Assembly (NCBI GenBank): GCA_004026145.2
Contig: CP034980.1
Coordinates: 14,835,064-14,899,063 of the forward strand
Length of the DNA: 64,000 bases
Direction: 5' to 3'
Source of the DNA: Takifugu bimaculatus
Taxonomy: Eukaryota; Chordata; Actinopteri; Tetraodontiformes; Tetraodontidae
Each line of letters starts with the position of its first letter. The stretch's first letter is position 1. A program made the translations under genes and the position numbers. Positions 40,601 to 52,915 of this stretch are shown in pieces. The notes below the pieces were generated by a model. That model was not told the origin of the DNA. It saw only the letters and a list, made by a program, of their open reading frames with translations, and did no database searches.

Positions 40601-43600
40601 GACAGCAAACTGGAATTTTACCGTTCCAGATGTGAGTTATGGCGGCATTTCCAACCCCCTCCACTAATAAATCTGTCTGTCTGTAGAGGATCTGTAATCT
40701 GCTGCCTCCGTATCCGTGCAATCATCTGGTAATCATTGCGACACACATGCAAGTTGGCGCGCATCAGTTGTTTTGGCTGTTTTGCTGTGATTGTGAGTAT
40801 GAAAACACGACATCACTTCTGCTTCCATCTTATTTAATGCTCCCTGTTGATGTTCTGAAATCTCCTACTGATTTATTTCTGGCTGCAAAACATCTGTCAG
40901 CCACCGGGGTTCGATTTGCAGACGTGGGGCTCATTTTTAAGGTTATTTATTAAAAACACAAAGAAAAGGGGGAAGAAAATCAGTGGAAAATGGGAACTGC
41001 TCCAGAAGTTAAATGCAGCAGTGTTGTTTTTCCAGAACAAAATTAATGAGAAAACAGAAACAGTTGTTGTTTGATTATAGCCTGAAGACTGTTTTATGGA
41101 GTCTGCAAATGACCTCAGCGGAACTCTGATCATTCTAGTATAATCATTTATTATTTATCCCAGAGGAGAATGGAAAGTGAGATAGAGAGCTTAACAATAG
41201 GATAGCTGATTAGATAATAGTTGATTAAACAACATTAAATCCAGCACTTTTGATGGTTAGCTCTCATTGTGATGATAAAATAGATTTTTCTGAGTTATTA
41301 GAGACGACCAGGGACAGACGGAGTGGGTCTGGAAGCACACATCTGGCTTGATCATAGGGTGTACCTGAAAATATGGAACATTTGATTCCTATTTGTTTTT
41401 GCTGGCTGCTCTCCTGATTTAGTGGGGATGCATCCATCCATCCACCTACTGTTAACTACAAATTATTCTGAATCAAGGTCTCTGGGAGCGCTGGGGACTG
41501 GAGTCAGACCTTCTTCCACCTTCTGTACCAGCACTCATTAGGTTATTCATCCCTTAATTAATCCACATATTTAGTAAAATCTCTTCTGGACACTCACCAA
41601 GTCCGTGTCTGTGAGTTGACATTGGCGGCATGGTGGACCACACGTTGTTATCTGGGTTGTAGCACTCCACCATGTTGGACGTCTTGAGTCCAGTCCCTCC
41701 CTCCGACCACATACAGCTTGTTGTCTATCACCGCCACGCCGAACTGCAGCCGCCGCCCGTTCATGACTCCCACCTGGACCCAGGTGTTGGTGCGCAGGTC
41801 GTACTTCTCGATGGTGGTGGAGCCTGGAGTCACATACACATTAAAACATTTGAGTCACGACTTCAGGGGGGTGGACGGACGCCGCGGGCGGATGTCGCAC
41901 CTTTCGTGGCGTCCATCCCTCCCACGGCATACAGCGCGCCCACCGTGGACTTTCTGGGTTTGGTCCTCGGGCTCTGGAACATGGGACGCCTCTCAGGCAG
42001 AAGATGGTACTTCATAGCCTCCATCAGTAGCTTCTGGCATTCCAGATCATCAGAGAACATCTTGTTGTTTTCCAGATCAGCGAGGAGCTGCAAATCCAGA
42101 GAAAACCCAGATTAGAGGAGGATTTCTTCAGTCAGTCCTGCTGCTCAACACAGATAATCCCCCAGATTTCTGTAGTCCTCCTTCTTCTTTGCTGTGCACA
42201 GTACAGTATATAATTTCCACAAGGTGGAAAAGTGTTGCTCAAGCCAGCACATGTATAATACAACGCACAATTAGAACACAACGACCTTAGAAACCATCGA
42301 GAACAAGAACTGTGGATGTAAAAAGACCAACTGTGTAGCCATTAAAGAGATTCATCACTGAAACATCTGGAAATTGCTTAAACTCAACGTCAGATTTATT
42401 CAGATCTTTCTGTAGATTCAGCCCAAGATTAATTAGCACTGTTTGTGTGTTGTCTTAATACAGCATTTGGTTTTCCATCCTCTTGGCTAAAAGCATTTGT
42501 TTACTTCCTTTATCTCGCCCTATTAACATAAACTGAATATGACTCATACAGGTTCAGGGAATTTTTGCAAACACGATTTCACAACTTCCTGTCATTTACA
42601 TACAAAGCAACACAAATCCTGCATAAATATTCAAATAACTGCAAAAAAAGAACAAAAAACGTTTTCTGAATCTGCTCCGGCGGCTTATTTACTGCAAAGA
42701 AGAGAATTTATATAAACAGCGAGGACAAAGAAGAGTCATGACAGATTTGCTTTCAGGCAGCATTATCTCTATCCCCCTTCGCCCGCTCCCTCACCTGTGG
42801 AGGAAGAAGAGGCAGTCGGATGAAGGCCAGAAGCAGCCCGAGGTCCTGCTGTCGGTTCTGGACGTCGTGGCGCACCCACATCATCAGGGCTTGGAAAATG
42901 GTTTCCTCGTCGGGGACGTTGATGTCATCACTGGAGAGCAGCTTAACTATCTCCGCCGTGGGGAGCAGCAGAAACTCCTGGTTCTGAATGACCTCCAGGA
43001 AGTGTTCCTGGCGCACGGAGGAGCGGCGGACGCAGGCAGCCGTCGTTCATCAGCCGGGGGCCCCAGACAAGGACAGACAGGGGACAAAAATCAGCATGGG
43101 GAGAAAGAACTGATGCAGAAACCCTTGTCCAACTCTTCCCATGACAATGTCATCTGTTTTCGCTCAGCCGAGTAAATAAAACGATCCACTTATCAGGCCA
43201 CAAATCAATCTGGCGGCTGCGACAAGAAATGAGGAGCCTCTTGTCAGGCTTACAAGGCCCAAAAACTGCTGATCATCATGTCAGCGTGGCGTAATTACAA
43301 GCTTCTTTAATGAGAAACAGGAAAGCAATCCAAACTAATGTTGCCATAGCACATTGGCGTCTTGGTTCATTCTCTAGACAGAAGTTACGCAGTACTGGCT
43401 GCATCTTCAAGGGCACCGTCACAAGACCGATCTTCCAGCAGTGATGCTAACGTGATTCTCACATCGTGTTCATCATTAAAAGCATGAAATCCAAATACAT
43501 AATCACGGCCTGTTTCCTTTGAGGAAGCAGCTAGCCGCTAGCGGAACAACTATGGCAGGTCAGGCAGGCGCTGCCAACGGATGTTCTCGGATGACTAAAA

Positions 43601-44004
43601 CAAGCCCATTATTGATCATCAAGTCGCAGCAAATTACGGAGTCTTAGTCCAATCTATTAGGAGAGCGTAGCGCATGCAGCCTATTAATGAGGGTCATCTA
43701 TTGATCTGTTGTGGGTGAAATTCCGCCCAACGCTTGGATGTTGTTTTAAACTAATTATACCTAATTACCAGCCCGACTCTGCAGGCAGCTTAATTGAACC
43801 CACCGCCAGTTTTGTTTCATAACCGTTTTGAGGGGAGCATTTTCTAGAGGCCGGCGAGCTCTTTGGAGGGTAAACTGCCCGGAAAACAAGAGCAGTGAGG
43901 GGAGAGGATAATAAGGCATTTATCTACGGCAGGAGAGTCGTTGTGGAGCGCTGGTAGGATGGACTAATTAAAGCAGAGACAGACAGGCAGGCAGGCAGGC
44001 ATGC

Positions 44005-44071
<67 letters not shown>

Positions 44072-47000
44072 GATCTGATCTCTTCATTAAGGAAGCAATA
44101 ACGGCAGATTGACCTCGGATGCCTTCATCAACCTGGAGATTTGAGATTATCAAAACATAACGCCCTCGGCTCAGAACACAGACGATGGACTTCCAGGAAG
44201 CTCCCGGCTCTCTCTGCTCATTACCAAAGTGATTGAACAGGAAGTTGGCCCTCTTGTGCTGCCCGGTGATTAGATTAACCCCTCGCTCCCGGACGGAGTG
44301 TGCGTAAACAGGCCAAGCAGATGTCCTTCAGGAGATAAGGCACGACTCCCGCTGCCACTCCTGCCCACTGGAGTGATATTATCTGACAAATGTGCACATG
44401 AATCTTAATCCAAAGCAAATATTCCTGCATCCCCCCCCCACCCCATTCTCACAGGTCTGGCAGGCGCAATAATCAATGTGTCGCTACGTGGTTTTTCATA
44501 CCCGCGGTCACATAAGCAAATTAGAGGAAGTGACAGCATGAAACTATTCCATTTCTATTCAAATGCGCTGGGCACCAATTTCTCAGCTGAAATGAGATTT
44601 TTAGGGGGCCCAGATGGAAATATGAGGTCAGGACAGCGTATTAAAGTAACCCCGACTGATTCTTGCCAAAAATATTCCACCGTGTTGAGTGCATTTTACC
44701 AAAGCTTAATGAAATCCATGATAATGTCTGAAACACCAACCCCGAAATGGTGTCGAGTGGAAACCCCGCTGCTATCATTAGACTGGGTCAGACCTCATTT
44801 GCCTCACTGAGAAAGCTTTTATGTAAAAGTTTAATTAAACCGAATATTTAAACGCTATACCGTTGAAGCACAGCTGCACTTGTGTATTCATGCCATGAAG
44901 AGTGGGGAGTGTTACTAAAAAATAAATAATTCAGCCCACACCCATCCGTGTAAACAGGCCCTGGCTCTATTAGCGTTCCTACCATGGTGTAGTTATGGGC
45001 CACGTTCAGCAGGTCCACGCAGCCCTGGGCATCCGCGAAGGAGCGTATGCCCAGGCAGTTGGAGGGATGCAGCTGTTTCATCAGGAAGTTGCAGCAGACC
45101 TGGATGACCTGCGAGAGCTGAAGGAGGCACGCCGCCGCCAGCAAGCTCTCGATGGTCTCCTCTTTCAGCTCAAGGACACCTACAATGTCAGGACAATCAA
45201 AAAAAACCACACACACACACACACACGCCGCGCAGGTCAGGGGCAGAGGTGGGCAAAAACAGCTGCGCAATCAAGTTTTAAATCAGCGTGGGGTGCAAAC
45301 CGACAGAGAAGAATGCTCATTAACCGGACCGTTATGCTGCAGCACAAGAGGGTGTCGTTATGTTGTTCCATCCTCTTTTATGATTAAAATGGGAGCCCTG
45401 TTTTATTGTTTCAAGCAACACTTTTTTTCTTCATTCAACAAGCAGCACAAAGTGGATTTGTCTGGTAAAATGAGCTGCTGCCCAGCCCCCGCTGACGGAC
45501 GGCTTCATCGATTGTGTTTAATCTCGCTGGATTTCAGACGTCTCATAACCGCTTACGAGAGCTGGCGAGCGTCTTTACGAGCACTCACCGGTGTAGGCGA
45601 AATGAACCAGAGATCTGAGGGCCTCCGGATCCACTCCCTCCATCTTGATCTCCTCCTGCTTGGCCTCTCTGACGTCGCTGGTGAACATAGCTGCAAAGTA
45701 GTCCGACACGGCGCTCAGGACCAGCCTGCCGTAAAAATTCATGGAATTAGCAGAAACGTACGAGACTTATGGAAGAAAGACACACGTGGAATGTTTCAAG
45801 TGTTCGGGGAATCAATCGACCAACATAAGGAGATGGAATCACGGGAATGCAGCGTCTGGAAGGACTCCATTTTGACTCTACAGGCATTTGGCAGCATCCT
45901 AAGTGTGTTTAAAGGTGAAATAAATAGAATATGGGGAGCATTATGCTGTTGAATTTAATCTGGCATAAACCCTGGGCGTGTCTGGGGTGTCAAAACAAAT
46001 AAATCCAATCCTATTTTCTCTTGAAACAGCAGGTGCGCTGGATGCCATGTGTTTTGCGAGCGCTTTGGTGAAAGACCTGCAAGTTAGACACTGTTGACAC
46101 CAACAGTGCACACAGGCGCACAGCAACACACAGCAGACCGGCGCTCCAGAGGGTCTGTGTTGTTTCACTGGTCAAAACACGACAACGCGACAAAAACAAT
46201 CAGCAAAAGCATCTTTGCACAGTAACATTTACACCCCGACCACAGTAAGATGAGTCCGGATTAAAACACGATTGGTCCTAGTCTCAGAACAAAGCAGCTG
46301 TGTTTCCTGCCCAGTGAATCCAGCTGATCCGAATCGGCCTGTGGACTGCCACGCGTGCACATGTAGCCAGTAAACCTGCAGCTTTGAAGCACTGAGATGT
46401 TCTTCGATCTCTACCGTCCGGCCGTACGTGCACGGATCGACCCGGCGGCTCCCGCGGTGCATCACAGAACTCTTCCCTTTGTCAGATGTGAGGAAGTGCT
46501 GGGCTGCAGTGCAATGAAATTTTGAAGAACCTGACCTAAAGTTGTTGCAGGAATTTAATAAAAAATGACCATTTTTTTCTGCGGTTTCAGAGTTTCTTTG
46601 GATCTGACGTGAGGTCCAGTCTGAAACCTGAATTAACCATTCAATGAAATCACTTCGGAGTGGGCGGGAACAAAGTCAACGCGGTTGTGATTAATGAAAC
46701 CAAGCCAGCAGATGCTCCGCCGCCAACCTGTGAGCTGGTATCTTGTGATCCCCCACTATCAAGAGAACGTCGCACAGCTGCTTGTGCTGCAGGTACATCT
46801 CCATCTTGCGGAACGTCTGCTCTGCATGATTTGTGGCCTGGAAAAACTCATCAGAGGAGTTGGTGCTCATCCTGGGGAAGTTGCTCAAAGCCAACCTGTG
46901 TGAAAACAAGCAGAACGAAAGCAGAGGTGCTGAGTGCATGTTTTACCCTCGCTTTTGATTCTCGGTGTAGAATAACTTAATGGTACACGTGGTAATAAAA

Positions 47001-50000
47001 TATAAAGGCCCCAGTCATTAAGACGATTTCTATTCTGAGCCGCATATTAATTAATTCCACTTACTCCTACATCTCCCTGGAAATTACCATGAAGAAGTGA
47101 AAAAGCCGAGCAGGGCGAGATAAACAAGTCATTGAGCACACAAAAAAGGCTTATTTGGACACATGGCAGTCCTAATCCCTGTATTCCCTCTGGTGTATTT
47201 CCATCTTTATTGCCAGGCTAAGCTGAATTTAAAACTGTTACTAACTAAACTCTGTGCATAAGTGGATAACTAAGAGCTGCCATCCAATGGGGACGAGCAA
47301 GCCGTACAATCCGCCGTTCCAGACAGCATTTTCCAACGCCCGGGCGCGCACGTCTTTGTGTCAGCTCTCATGTGTGCACATATCTGTGCATGCATGTGTG
47401 TTTTCCAAAGATGGGGACTTAACGGGTAAATAAGCCTGCTCCTGTCGGCATTGTAGTCCGGCTGAGACCCTGTCCCTGCGGGCTGTTAGATTACACGCTG
47501 TTTTACAGGAATCAAAGTAATCCCTCAGACTCCTGGCAAATAACGCGGCCACGTCAGCCGGCGTCCTTCAAAGATCGAGTCAACTCATCGACATTCAGGC
47601 TTGTTTGTGGCTCCGCACCAGCAGGCCGGAGTCGTCTCTTTGAGGAAATTCACCATCTCGTGGCGAACCCGCTCTAAGAAGCCCTGACAAATAGATCCGG
47701 GCGCTATGTAAAGCCACTCTTAATGTTCCAGTGAAGTGTGGTTCAGCAGTATCGGCACATACAGGTCGGAAGGTTGGAGGTTGGGAAGGGTGTCCATTGA
47801 TGTCCTGATTACTGGGCTGTTACAATTTTTAAGCCAGCTGACTGGATTTGTTCCGTTTGGTTGCCAAAAAAAAATCAACAGTTTTCCTCTGGGAGCAGTT
47901 TTAATTGCCTCGTGGACACTGTGGCTGCCTTTTAGCGTAATTTTTTGTGAGATTTTTTTTTGTTCCCCTGTAGCAGTAATTTATTGCTCTGTCATGATAA
48001 TTCCCCACTGACTCTGCTGTTGTGGAGAAGAACGCCAAACAAGACGGAATAAGCAATGAAGGCCATAAAACCCAGATCCACTGCCTTTGTATTGGCTCGG
48101 AGGATTGCCGCAAGGTTTTTTTTCCCCTCGCCTACCAATCTCTTAGACACTAATTGCTTCGGCACCATATTCCAAGGAGCCGTAAATTTTTCCGAGGTTT
48201 ATGTTTCCCCTCTCAGTTGAGGGCTGGATCATCGCAGGTACAGCCCAATTTTATTGAGGCACTAAACTCCCAGAACGCCTCGCTCCCGCAAAGACGCTGA
48301 AGGGCTACTGCAGAACACTGCACATTACATTACAATTCCAAAACAGCCGCCCAGCCTAACAGGGTCCATAGATTTCTTTTGTGATCTCTTTCAATGTGCC
48401 AGCTTGCATTATTGAGATGGTAGGTTTGACTAATGGAATGCTGAGCCTCCATTTCCAACCTCATTCGATGGTTCCTCCCCCTCAGCACATCACCGGAAAT
48501 TTCATCCTCACACCCTGGCAAAGATATCATAATGACACTGAGTGAAGCTAATCTGGGGGAAGAATCTACCTGAACAGACATGAAAACACCATTTTATACA
48601 ACATGAAAGATCGATGTTTTCCATGCTGCAATCCCCAAAGATCACAAACATCCAAAAAAGCCAAAACCAAGTTAAGCCACCAGATATGAGAATATTAGCA
48701 CATCTCTTTATAACATCATGTACAGGTTCCTCTATTTTTTTGTTCGCACTATCCGCACTGACTGTCATTGTCCTGTACTGAGACTGCCCCCCTAACATAA
48801 ATACTTTGATGACTCCAAAATGTGACTTCCGACAGCGCAGATTATCCCCGAGCTGTGAGAGGTTGTGAGTCAGACATGCTGAGAACTTCAGTCTTTTTCT
48901 TACTTGTGTCAACTTTATCCCTGTACAAAAGGGAACGGCAGCCAGCTCCAGAAGGGAAATGTCTCTTTCAGAGTGGATTAGAACTCCCGAAGACTGCAGA
49001 GTAGCTCGGGATGAGCTGAGGCGCTAACAGCTGCTACAATGCCTGGTACAGCATGTGTCAGGTCTATAGGTGCCCTCAAATCTCAGCCCATCTAGAGTAG
49101 ACCTACTTTCTGCTTTGTTTGGAGGGTGCGTGGCGCAAACACCCCCACACCGCGCTCTGCTCGTTAAAACTGCCACTATCAAAGACAATATAATGAGATG
49201 CACATTTTAGTTGGAGTTAGTATGATAAGAAGGCTATTTACGCTATTTATGAAAACAATGCCTTGTAATAAAGTTTTACCTCAAGTTACCCCCCCCAAAT
49301 AAAAAGTCAATTTCAGATTCGACAGTGGATGTTTATGCCAAAAGCAAAATAGTGAACAGTGCTGCTGAAATCCTCCCCAACTCGAAGTGGGAGCGGGGCA
49401 TTGATTTGCAGCCCTCAGCAGAGTGAATATGGCTGTAAATACCCCGTTGTAGCATCACATTAAACACTTTAGTGCATGAAAACACATGCCTCCATCGTGA
49501 TGCGGGCTGAAGAGCGAACTTGAATATCTGCAAAAGTAAATATTGTTCACGGGGAAGAGAGGAGGATTTTAGCAGAATGCTTTCTGGGGCAGGAGCGCTT
49601 CGGAATTTGTTGACATTTTCACTTGGCGATCTGCAGCAAATTAATGGATCCTGAGTGATCACAGTTGGATACAGTAATTTTAATACTGTATTTAAATTTA
49701 TAGACCTTCAGATTATTGAAGTGAGCGCCTCAGAACGCAGCTTGAACAGTCTCACGGGGTTATAGGAACATTTATGGGATGCCTGAAAACGGCGCCAGGC
49801 TGTGGTGGCTGCTGTCTTCTCAGGGAGGTTTCACTAGAACCTAGAACTGCGGGGATGTTCTCCACTTTAAAAATCTGCTGCATCTCTGCTCTACTCTTCA
49901 AAGCCCTCGGCAGAGGCAAAGAGAAGCGCTGCTAACTTTAGCCTCCCGTTAGATAGCGTCTCTGTGTACAGAATGCTAATTGGTAAAAGTTAAGGTGCAT

Positions 50001-52915
50001 TCAGGACCCATTAAATTTGTTTGCAAATGAAGCCACTCAAGAATCTCAGCCTGGGATCACGCAGCTATGTCAGCATAAGATGCAGGTCTGCGGCGTCACC
50101 AGGCAGCCGACTAACACCTGAATTACAGCTGTTGACACAGTGAGGAGGATGTGGCCATATTTCTTTCTCAAGGTGATGGAGACAGAGAGGGGGAAGAGAG
50201 GAAGCGTCGAAATCATTCAAAGTAAAAGCCCGCTGACACGGGCCTCTGTTTGTGTCTGTGCTGGATGGGGTCAGGGTTTCCATTCCTTGTGGGTTAAATT
50301 GTCATCTGTATTCTGCCTATGATAGGAGGAGGTGACCTGGATGAGCGAGAACAACTCTAAAGAGGGTATCGATATGTAGGGGCAGCGGGAGCGACGGTGT
50401 TATGTTCTCCTCATTCTAGTTTGTGGATAAACCTGTCAGTGGAAAGAAAATGGTTATCTGACAGTCATAAAAAGGCTAATGTCGATGGACTAACATGGCA
50501 TAAAGGAGTCACTGATGCTTTGAGAACATTTGTGAATGCTCATAATGTCAGTTGTGATGTTTGCAGCCACGTAAACTTCGTCTAAAATCTGTTTCACATT
50601 GATGCGCGACATCTCATTGACTAAAGTGGAGAGCTGGAAATAGCGAAGGGCCACTGAGACATGGTTTCTATGAATAATCTGTGAATGAGTGAGCGACAGG
50701 CCGGCTCAGGAAAATGACTGACACCATTTTCTCCAGCCGCAGTCAGACGGCAAAAACTTTCAGACGTTGCCTCTTTTCACAAGCAGCAGAACTCGTTCCT
50801 TCATTCTGCCTTAAGGGATTCTGTCAATTTACAGTATGTGTCATGGATTTATGACGTGAGACGTAATAAGGCCACCCAGCCGGTGCGGCAAATGAATGTG
50901 CATATCTCAGACGGTGACAGGCACACACATCTGCTTAGCTGGAGATGAAAAATGAAAGCCAGCAGGGTGTCGCGCAGTCATCGGCCACACGATGTTATCG
51001 GCCGCAATTTATCCAGACTGCAGTTCTCAAACAGGGCTTTGACTTCAAGCTGCACCATTCATAGTTCCTGGAGGTGCGAGGCAGCAGATACATTCATTCA
51101 AGGATTATATCTATATATGAAAGGAGAGGAAACCACTCCAATGGAGCTCAGCTGGGTACAGTGTGTATTTTATGTCCGAGTGGCTTTAATATTTTAGTAT
51201 CACTGTCATATGATGATTTCTCTCTACTTTACATGGACAGGATGAAGCCACGGTCCCTCCAGAGAGCCAGAGAGATACACATTTTTACCGAGGGAGGCAT
51301 TTTTTATGCATGCGCCTTTCACACGCGGGAACCCTGAAAACATCTGCCAATTATACCAACACGGAGGGCCGGTAGTCAAAATTGGATCTTAACTCGGAAT
51401 TATTCATGTCGACGTCTGTGGTACTCCAAGAGTAGTGTTGGGATGTAGAGATTTGGGAGTGTGTGAGCGTTTGTTCAACAAAGGGACACTTCCCATTGTT
51501 GCGTCACCAGGTGAGCAGAACAAAAGCTCTGAGCTCTAAGGCAGCGGAGCTCAGAGGAACGATCGCCTTCGAATGTCACAGGCGAGATAAAAGGAGACTT
51601 TCATCATCTGTGCGAGGCGCTGTTAGTGTACTACAACACCCCCCCAACCCCCCCACCCCACCACCACCACCACCACCACCACCACCACACACACACACAC
51701 ACACACACACACATTATAACCTATTTACTTCCTGGAAGTGTATGGGCTCTCATACAGGAGGCGGGGTTTAAAAGTAACATTTCTTTATCTGAGATTTGGC
51801 ATCATTGAGTATATAAATGTGTTTGGAAATTAATCTCCTGATTCCAAAATCAGATTGTTTATAGTGTGCTTCCTTCCAGAGAATCCCGGCGATGGTTCCC
51901 TCAGTACTTGTATGATTCCTCACTTTTATCTCTTCCCCGTGTTTAGAATTGTCTGGGTGTCCATGTCGGCTCAGACCACAACACAATGCGGGGTGCAGGA
52001 GAAGCCCCAGCACTGAATAATTAAAGGGCCGCTTTTATTGGTGTGTCAAGCCTGACATGCTGTGGACGGCGAGCTGTCCCCAGGTGATCCATGGTGTCAG
52101 CTGCAGAGCTTTGGAGAGAGAGAGAGGAAGAGCGCGGCTGCATGCATGATTTAAGAGGGGCCTTAATGAAACGATCAGAATGCAAGATCAGAGAGCTAAT
52201 ATTGAAAGGAGTTCAAGGTGCAGGGAATGGGTGTATTTAGTAAAACACAAAGAAAAAAGTCATTTGGATGTGTGCTGCTGGCCCCGTGTGCGGGGGTGAT
52301 GCCTCAGGGTTCCTACAGTCTCATTTAGATGTAGATTTTATTTATTGCTACAGTTTTTATGGAACACCGGGGAAGCCGCAGGTTCATCCCTTAGTCCAGT
52401 AGCTGCTAAATGAATAAACATGATAAATCTGTCTCTCCCCACATCCAGTCAGAGTCATACCTCTCTCTGGCCTCCACCTCCGCAGGTTCCTCTGTTCGGT
52501 TCTTCTCAGCCTCCTGGCCAGTGGTGACATCCTCTTTCTTTTTGGAGCATGGTGAAGAGCAGCTCTTTGAAGAGTCCTCTTTGACCTGGAGACCCTGAAT
52601 GTCCTCCTGCTGCTGGTGCCATGACTGCTGTCCCGCTCTGACACACACAGGTGTGGGTCCTGGAGTGGGCGCCAAGATGCTGTGGACCGGGCTGTTGGTC
52701 TTCCGTAGTCCTCCTCTTTCCCGTGAGTGGCTCTTCAGCCTGCCCTGCACGGGCGTCCCTCTGTGGTCGAGGCCATCCTGTTGGATGTATCCTCCAACTC
52801 CTCCAATGCCGCCGCCCCCGCTGCCGGCAGAACCTTGGGACGAGTGACTGAACCAACGCCAGCGGAGCCTGAGGATCTGCTTCACATCAAATTCCTTCTT
52901 CCCCGACACAGACAT
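37618..52915 (-). CDS. klhl4: Kelch-like protein 4 (BTB-BACK-kelch), 11 coding exons
   Basis: Gene span; the exons are listed separately. The inferred spliced product is 729 residues once two single-base insertions are discounted (human KLHL4 is about 718). Residues 1-170 form an N-terminal extension that begins MSVSGKKEFDVKQILRLRWR and contains GTPVQGRLKSHSRE and SPVHSILAP. These are diagnostic of KLHL4 rather than its relatives KLHL1 and KLHL5. A Gly-rich insert lies at about 29-43. The BTB domain is at about 174-297, BACK at about 300-402, and six kelch repeats at about 441-725. BTB-kelch proteins typically recruit substrates to Cullin-3 E3 ligases or bind actin; the KLHL4 substrate is not evident here. 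The start at 52915 is the first ATG in frame, with A at -3. All introns are GT-AG, and one is only 77 bases. Exons 7 and 8 each carry one extra base that breaks the frame as written. Confidence 0.95.
37929..38100 (-). CDS. klhl4: klhl4 coding exon 10 (kelch 5-6)
   Basis: Acceptor TTTCAG|GTACG and donor ACGGAG|GTAAAC. Encodes residues 653-710: YDPKTDMWTTVSSLSVPRDA, then VGVCLLGDRLYAVGGYDGQS. It ends in phase 0 after NEWTE. Confidence 0.93.
38535..38747 (-). CDS. klhl4: klhl4 coding exon 9 (kelch 3-5)
   Basis: Acceptor CGTCAG|ACTAT and donor GAGAG|GTGGGT. Encodes residues 582-652, including LYAVGGRDGSSCLRSVECFD, MSKRRGGVGVATYNNFLYAV and GGHDAPASNHCSRLSDCVE. The frame is intact and matches KLHL4 closely. 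Confidence 0.94.
39556..39719 (-). CDS. klhl4: klhl4 coding exon 8 (kelch 2-3), carries one extra base
   Basis: Acceptor GTGTAG|GCATC and donor GGAAA|GTAAGG. Length is 164 where phase needs 163. Encodes GIAVLEGPMYAVGGHDGWSY and NTVERWDPQARQ, then the frame breaks. It continues one frame over as WNYVASMSTPRSTMGVTALN. The extra base is one of the two T at 39622-39623. Confidence 0.9.
39720..41597 (-). other. klhl4: klhl4 intron 7
   Basis: A 1,878-base GT-AG intron with no coding or repeat feature recognised, apart from a short G-rich run near 40445-40463. Confidence 0.85.
41598..41823 (-). CDS. klhl4: klhl4 coding exon 7 (kelch 1-2), carries one extra base
   Basis: Acceptor CTCCAG|GCTCC and donor GACTTG|GTGAGT. 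The exon is 226 bases, but the flanking splice phases need 225. The reading frame is clean KLHL4 up to NKLYVVGGRD, then breaks. One frame over, it resumes as GLKTSNMVECYNPD and STMPPMSTHRHGLG. The extra base is the A at 41692 (T on the coding strand). The intron to exon 6 is just 77 bases. Confidence 0.9.
41901..42087 (-). CDS. klhl4: klhl4 coding exon 6 (end of BACK, kelch 1 start)
   Basis: Acceptor TTGCAG|CTCC and donor CGAAAG|GTGCG. Encodes residues 391-452 with MEAMKYHLLPERRP, SPRTKPRKSTVG and ALYAVGGMDATK, the start of the first kelch repeat. Confidence 0.94.
42795..43007 (-). CDS. klhl4: klhl4 coding exon 5 (BACK)
   Basis: Exactly 71 codons, phase 0 at both ends (acceptor CGCCAG|GAACAC, donor CCACAG|GTGAGG). 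Encodes residues 320-390, with QEFLLLPTAEIVKLLSSDDI, NVPDEETIFQALMMWV and IRLPLLPPQ. Confidence 0.94.
43008..44982 (-). other. klhl4: klhl4 intron 4
   Basis: A 1,975-base GT-AG intron. Apart from the (CAGA)n microsatellite I see nothing notable in it. The ORF at 44478-44810 (plus) has no recognisable content. Confidence 0.85.
43974..44071. repeat. (CAGA)n / (GGCA)n tetranucleotide microsatellite
   Basis: About 98 bases of tandem AGAC/CAGA units with a GGCA-rich left end, inside klhl4 intron 4. Confidence 0.95.
44983..45179 (-). CDS. klhl4: klhl4 coding exon 4 (end of BTB, start of BACK)
   Basis: Acceptor TTGTAG|GTGTC and donor ACCATG|GTAGG. Encodes residues 254-319, including ESLLAAACLLQLSQV and FLMKQLHPSNCLGIRSFADA, the usual BTB-BACK junction (3-box region). 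Confidence 0.93.
45589..45725 (-). CDS. klhl4: klhl4 coding exon 3 (BTB core)
   Basis: Acceptor CGGCAG|GCTGG and donor CACCG|GTGAGT. Encodes LVLSAVSDYFAAMFTSDVRE, then KMEGVDPEALRSLVHFAYT. This is the conserved BTB dimerisation and Cullin-facing part (residues 208-254). Confidence 0.92.
46728..46895 (-). CDS. klhl4: klhl4 coding exon 2 (start of BTB)
   Basis: Acceptor CACACAG|G and donor CACAG|GTTGGC. Encodes residues 152-207, including NHAEQTFRKMEMYLQHKQLC and DVLLIVGDHKIPAHR, the opening helix and first strands of the BTB domain. Both junctions split an Arg codon after its second base. Confidence 0.92.
46896..52460 (-). other. klhl4: klhl4 intron 1 (5.6 kb)
   Basis: The longest intron of the gene, bounded by GAGAG|GTATGA and CACACAG|G. 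It includes a compound C-rich/(CCA)n(CA)n microsatellite at 51631-51713 and otherwise A+T-moderate unique DNA. Long first introns often hold enhancers, but none can be shown here. Confidence 0.8.
51631..51713. repeat. compound C-run/(CCA)n/(CA)n microsatellite
   Basis: C runs, then about ten CCA units, then about twelve CA units, within klhl4 intron 1. Confidence 0.95.
52461..52915 (-). CDS. klhl4: klhl4 coding exon 1 (N-terminal extension)
   Basis: Encodes residues 1-151 plus two bases of 152. The start codon is at 52913-52915. The donor is GAGAG|GTATGA. Upstream, the same frame stays open but has no ATG. The encoded segment is basic and Ser/Pro/Gly-rich, probably disordered, with a Glu-rich end, and it contains the KLHL4-specific start motif. 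Confidence 0.93.

Noticed and set aside
43974..44071. Regular direct repeats that could be mistaken for a CRISPR array (also 12193-12248)
   Set aside because: The units are 4 bases with no unique spacers. They are simple microsatellites in a vertebrate intron or intergenic region.
45152..45952. A 266-codon plus-strand ORF, the longest outside ahnak
   Set aside because: It runs antisense across klhl4 exons 3 and 4 and the intron between them. It has no domain, and conserved KLHL4 coding lies on the other strand.
37618..52915. klhl4 as a processed or decaying pseudogene, because two exons are out of frame
   Set aside because: The gene keeps ten GT-AG introns in correct phase, a full start and stop, intact domains and no substitution stops. 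The only lesions are single extra bases of the same type as in ahnak.
37618..52915. Assignment to klhl5 or klhl1 instead of klhl4
   Set aside because: The start MSVSGKKEFDVKQILRLRWR, the GTPVQGRLKSHSRE motif and the ending VVVVKLP fit KLHL4. KLHL5 shares the kelch and BTB regions but differs in the N-terminal extension and ends VVTVKL.
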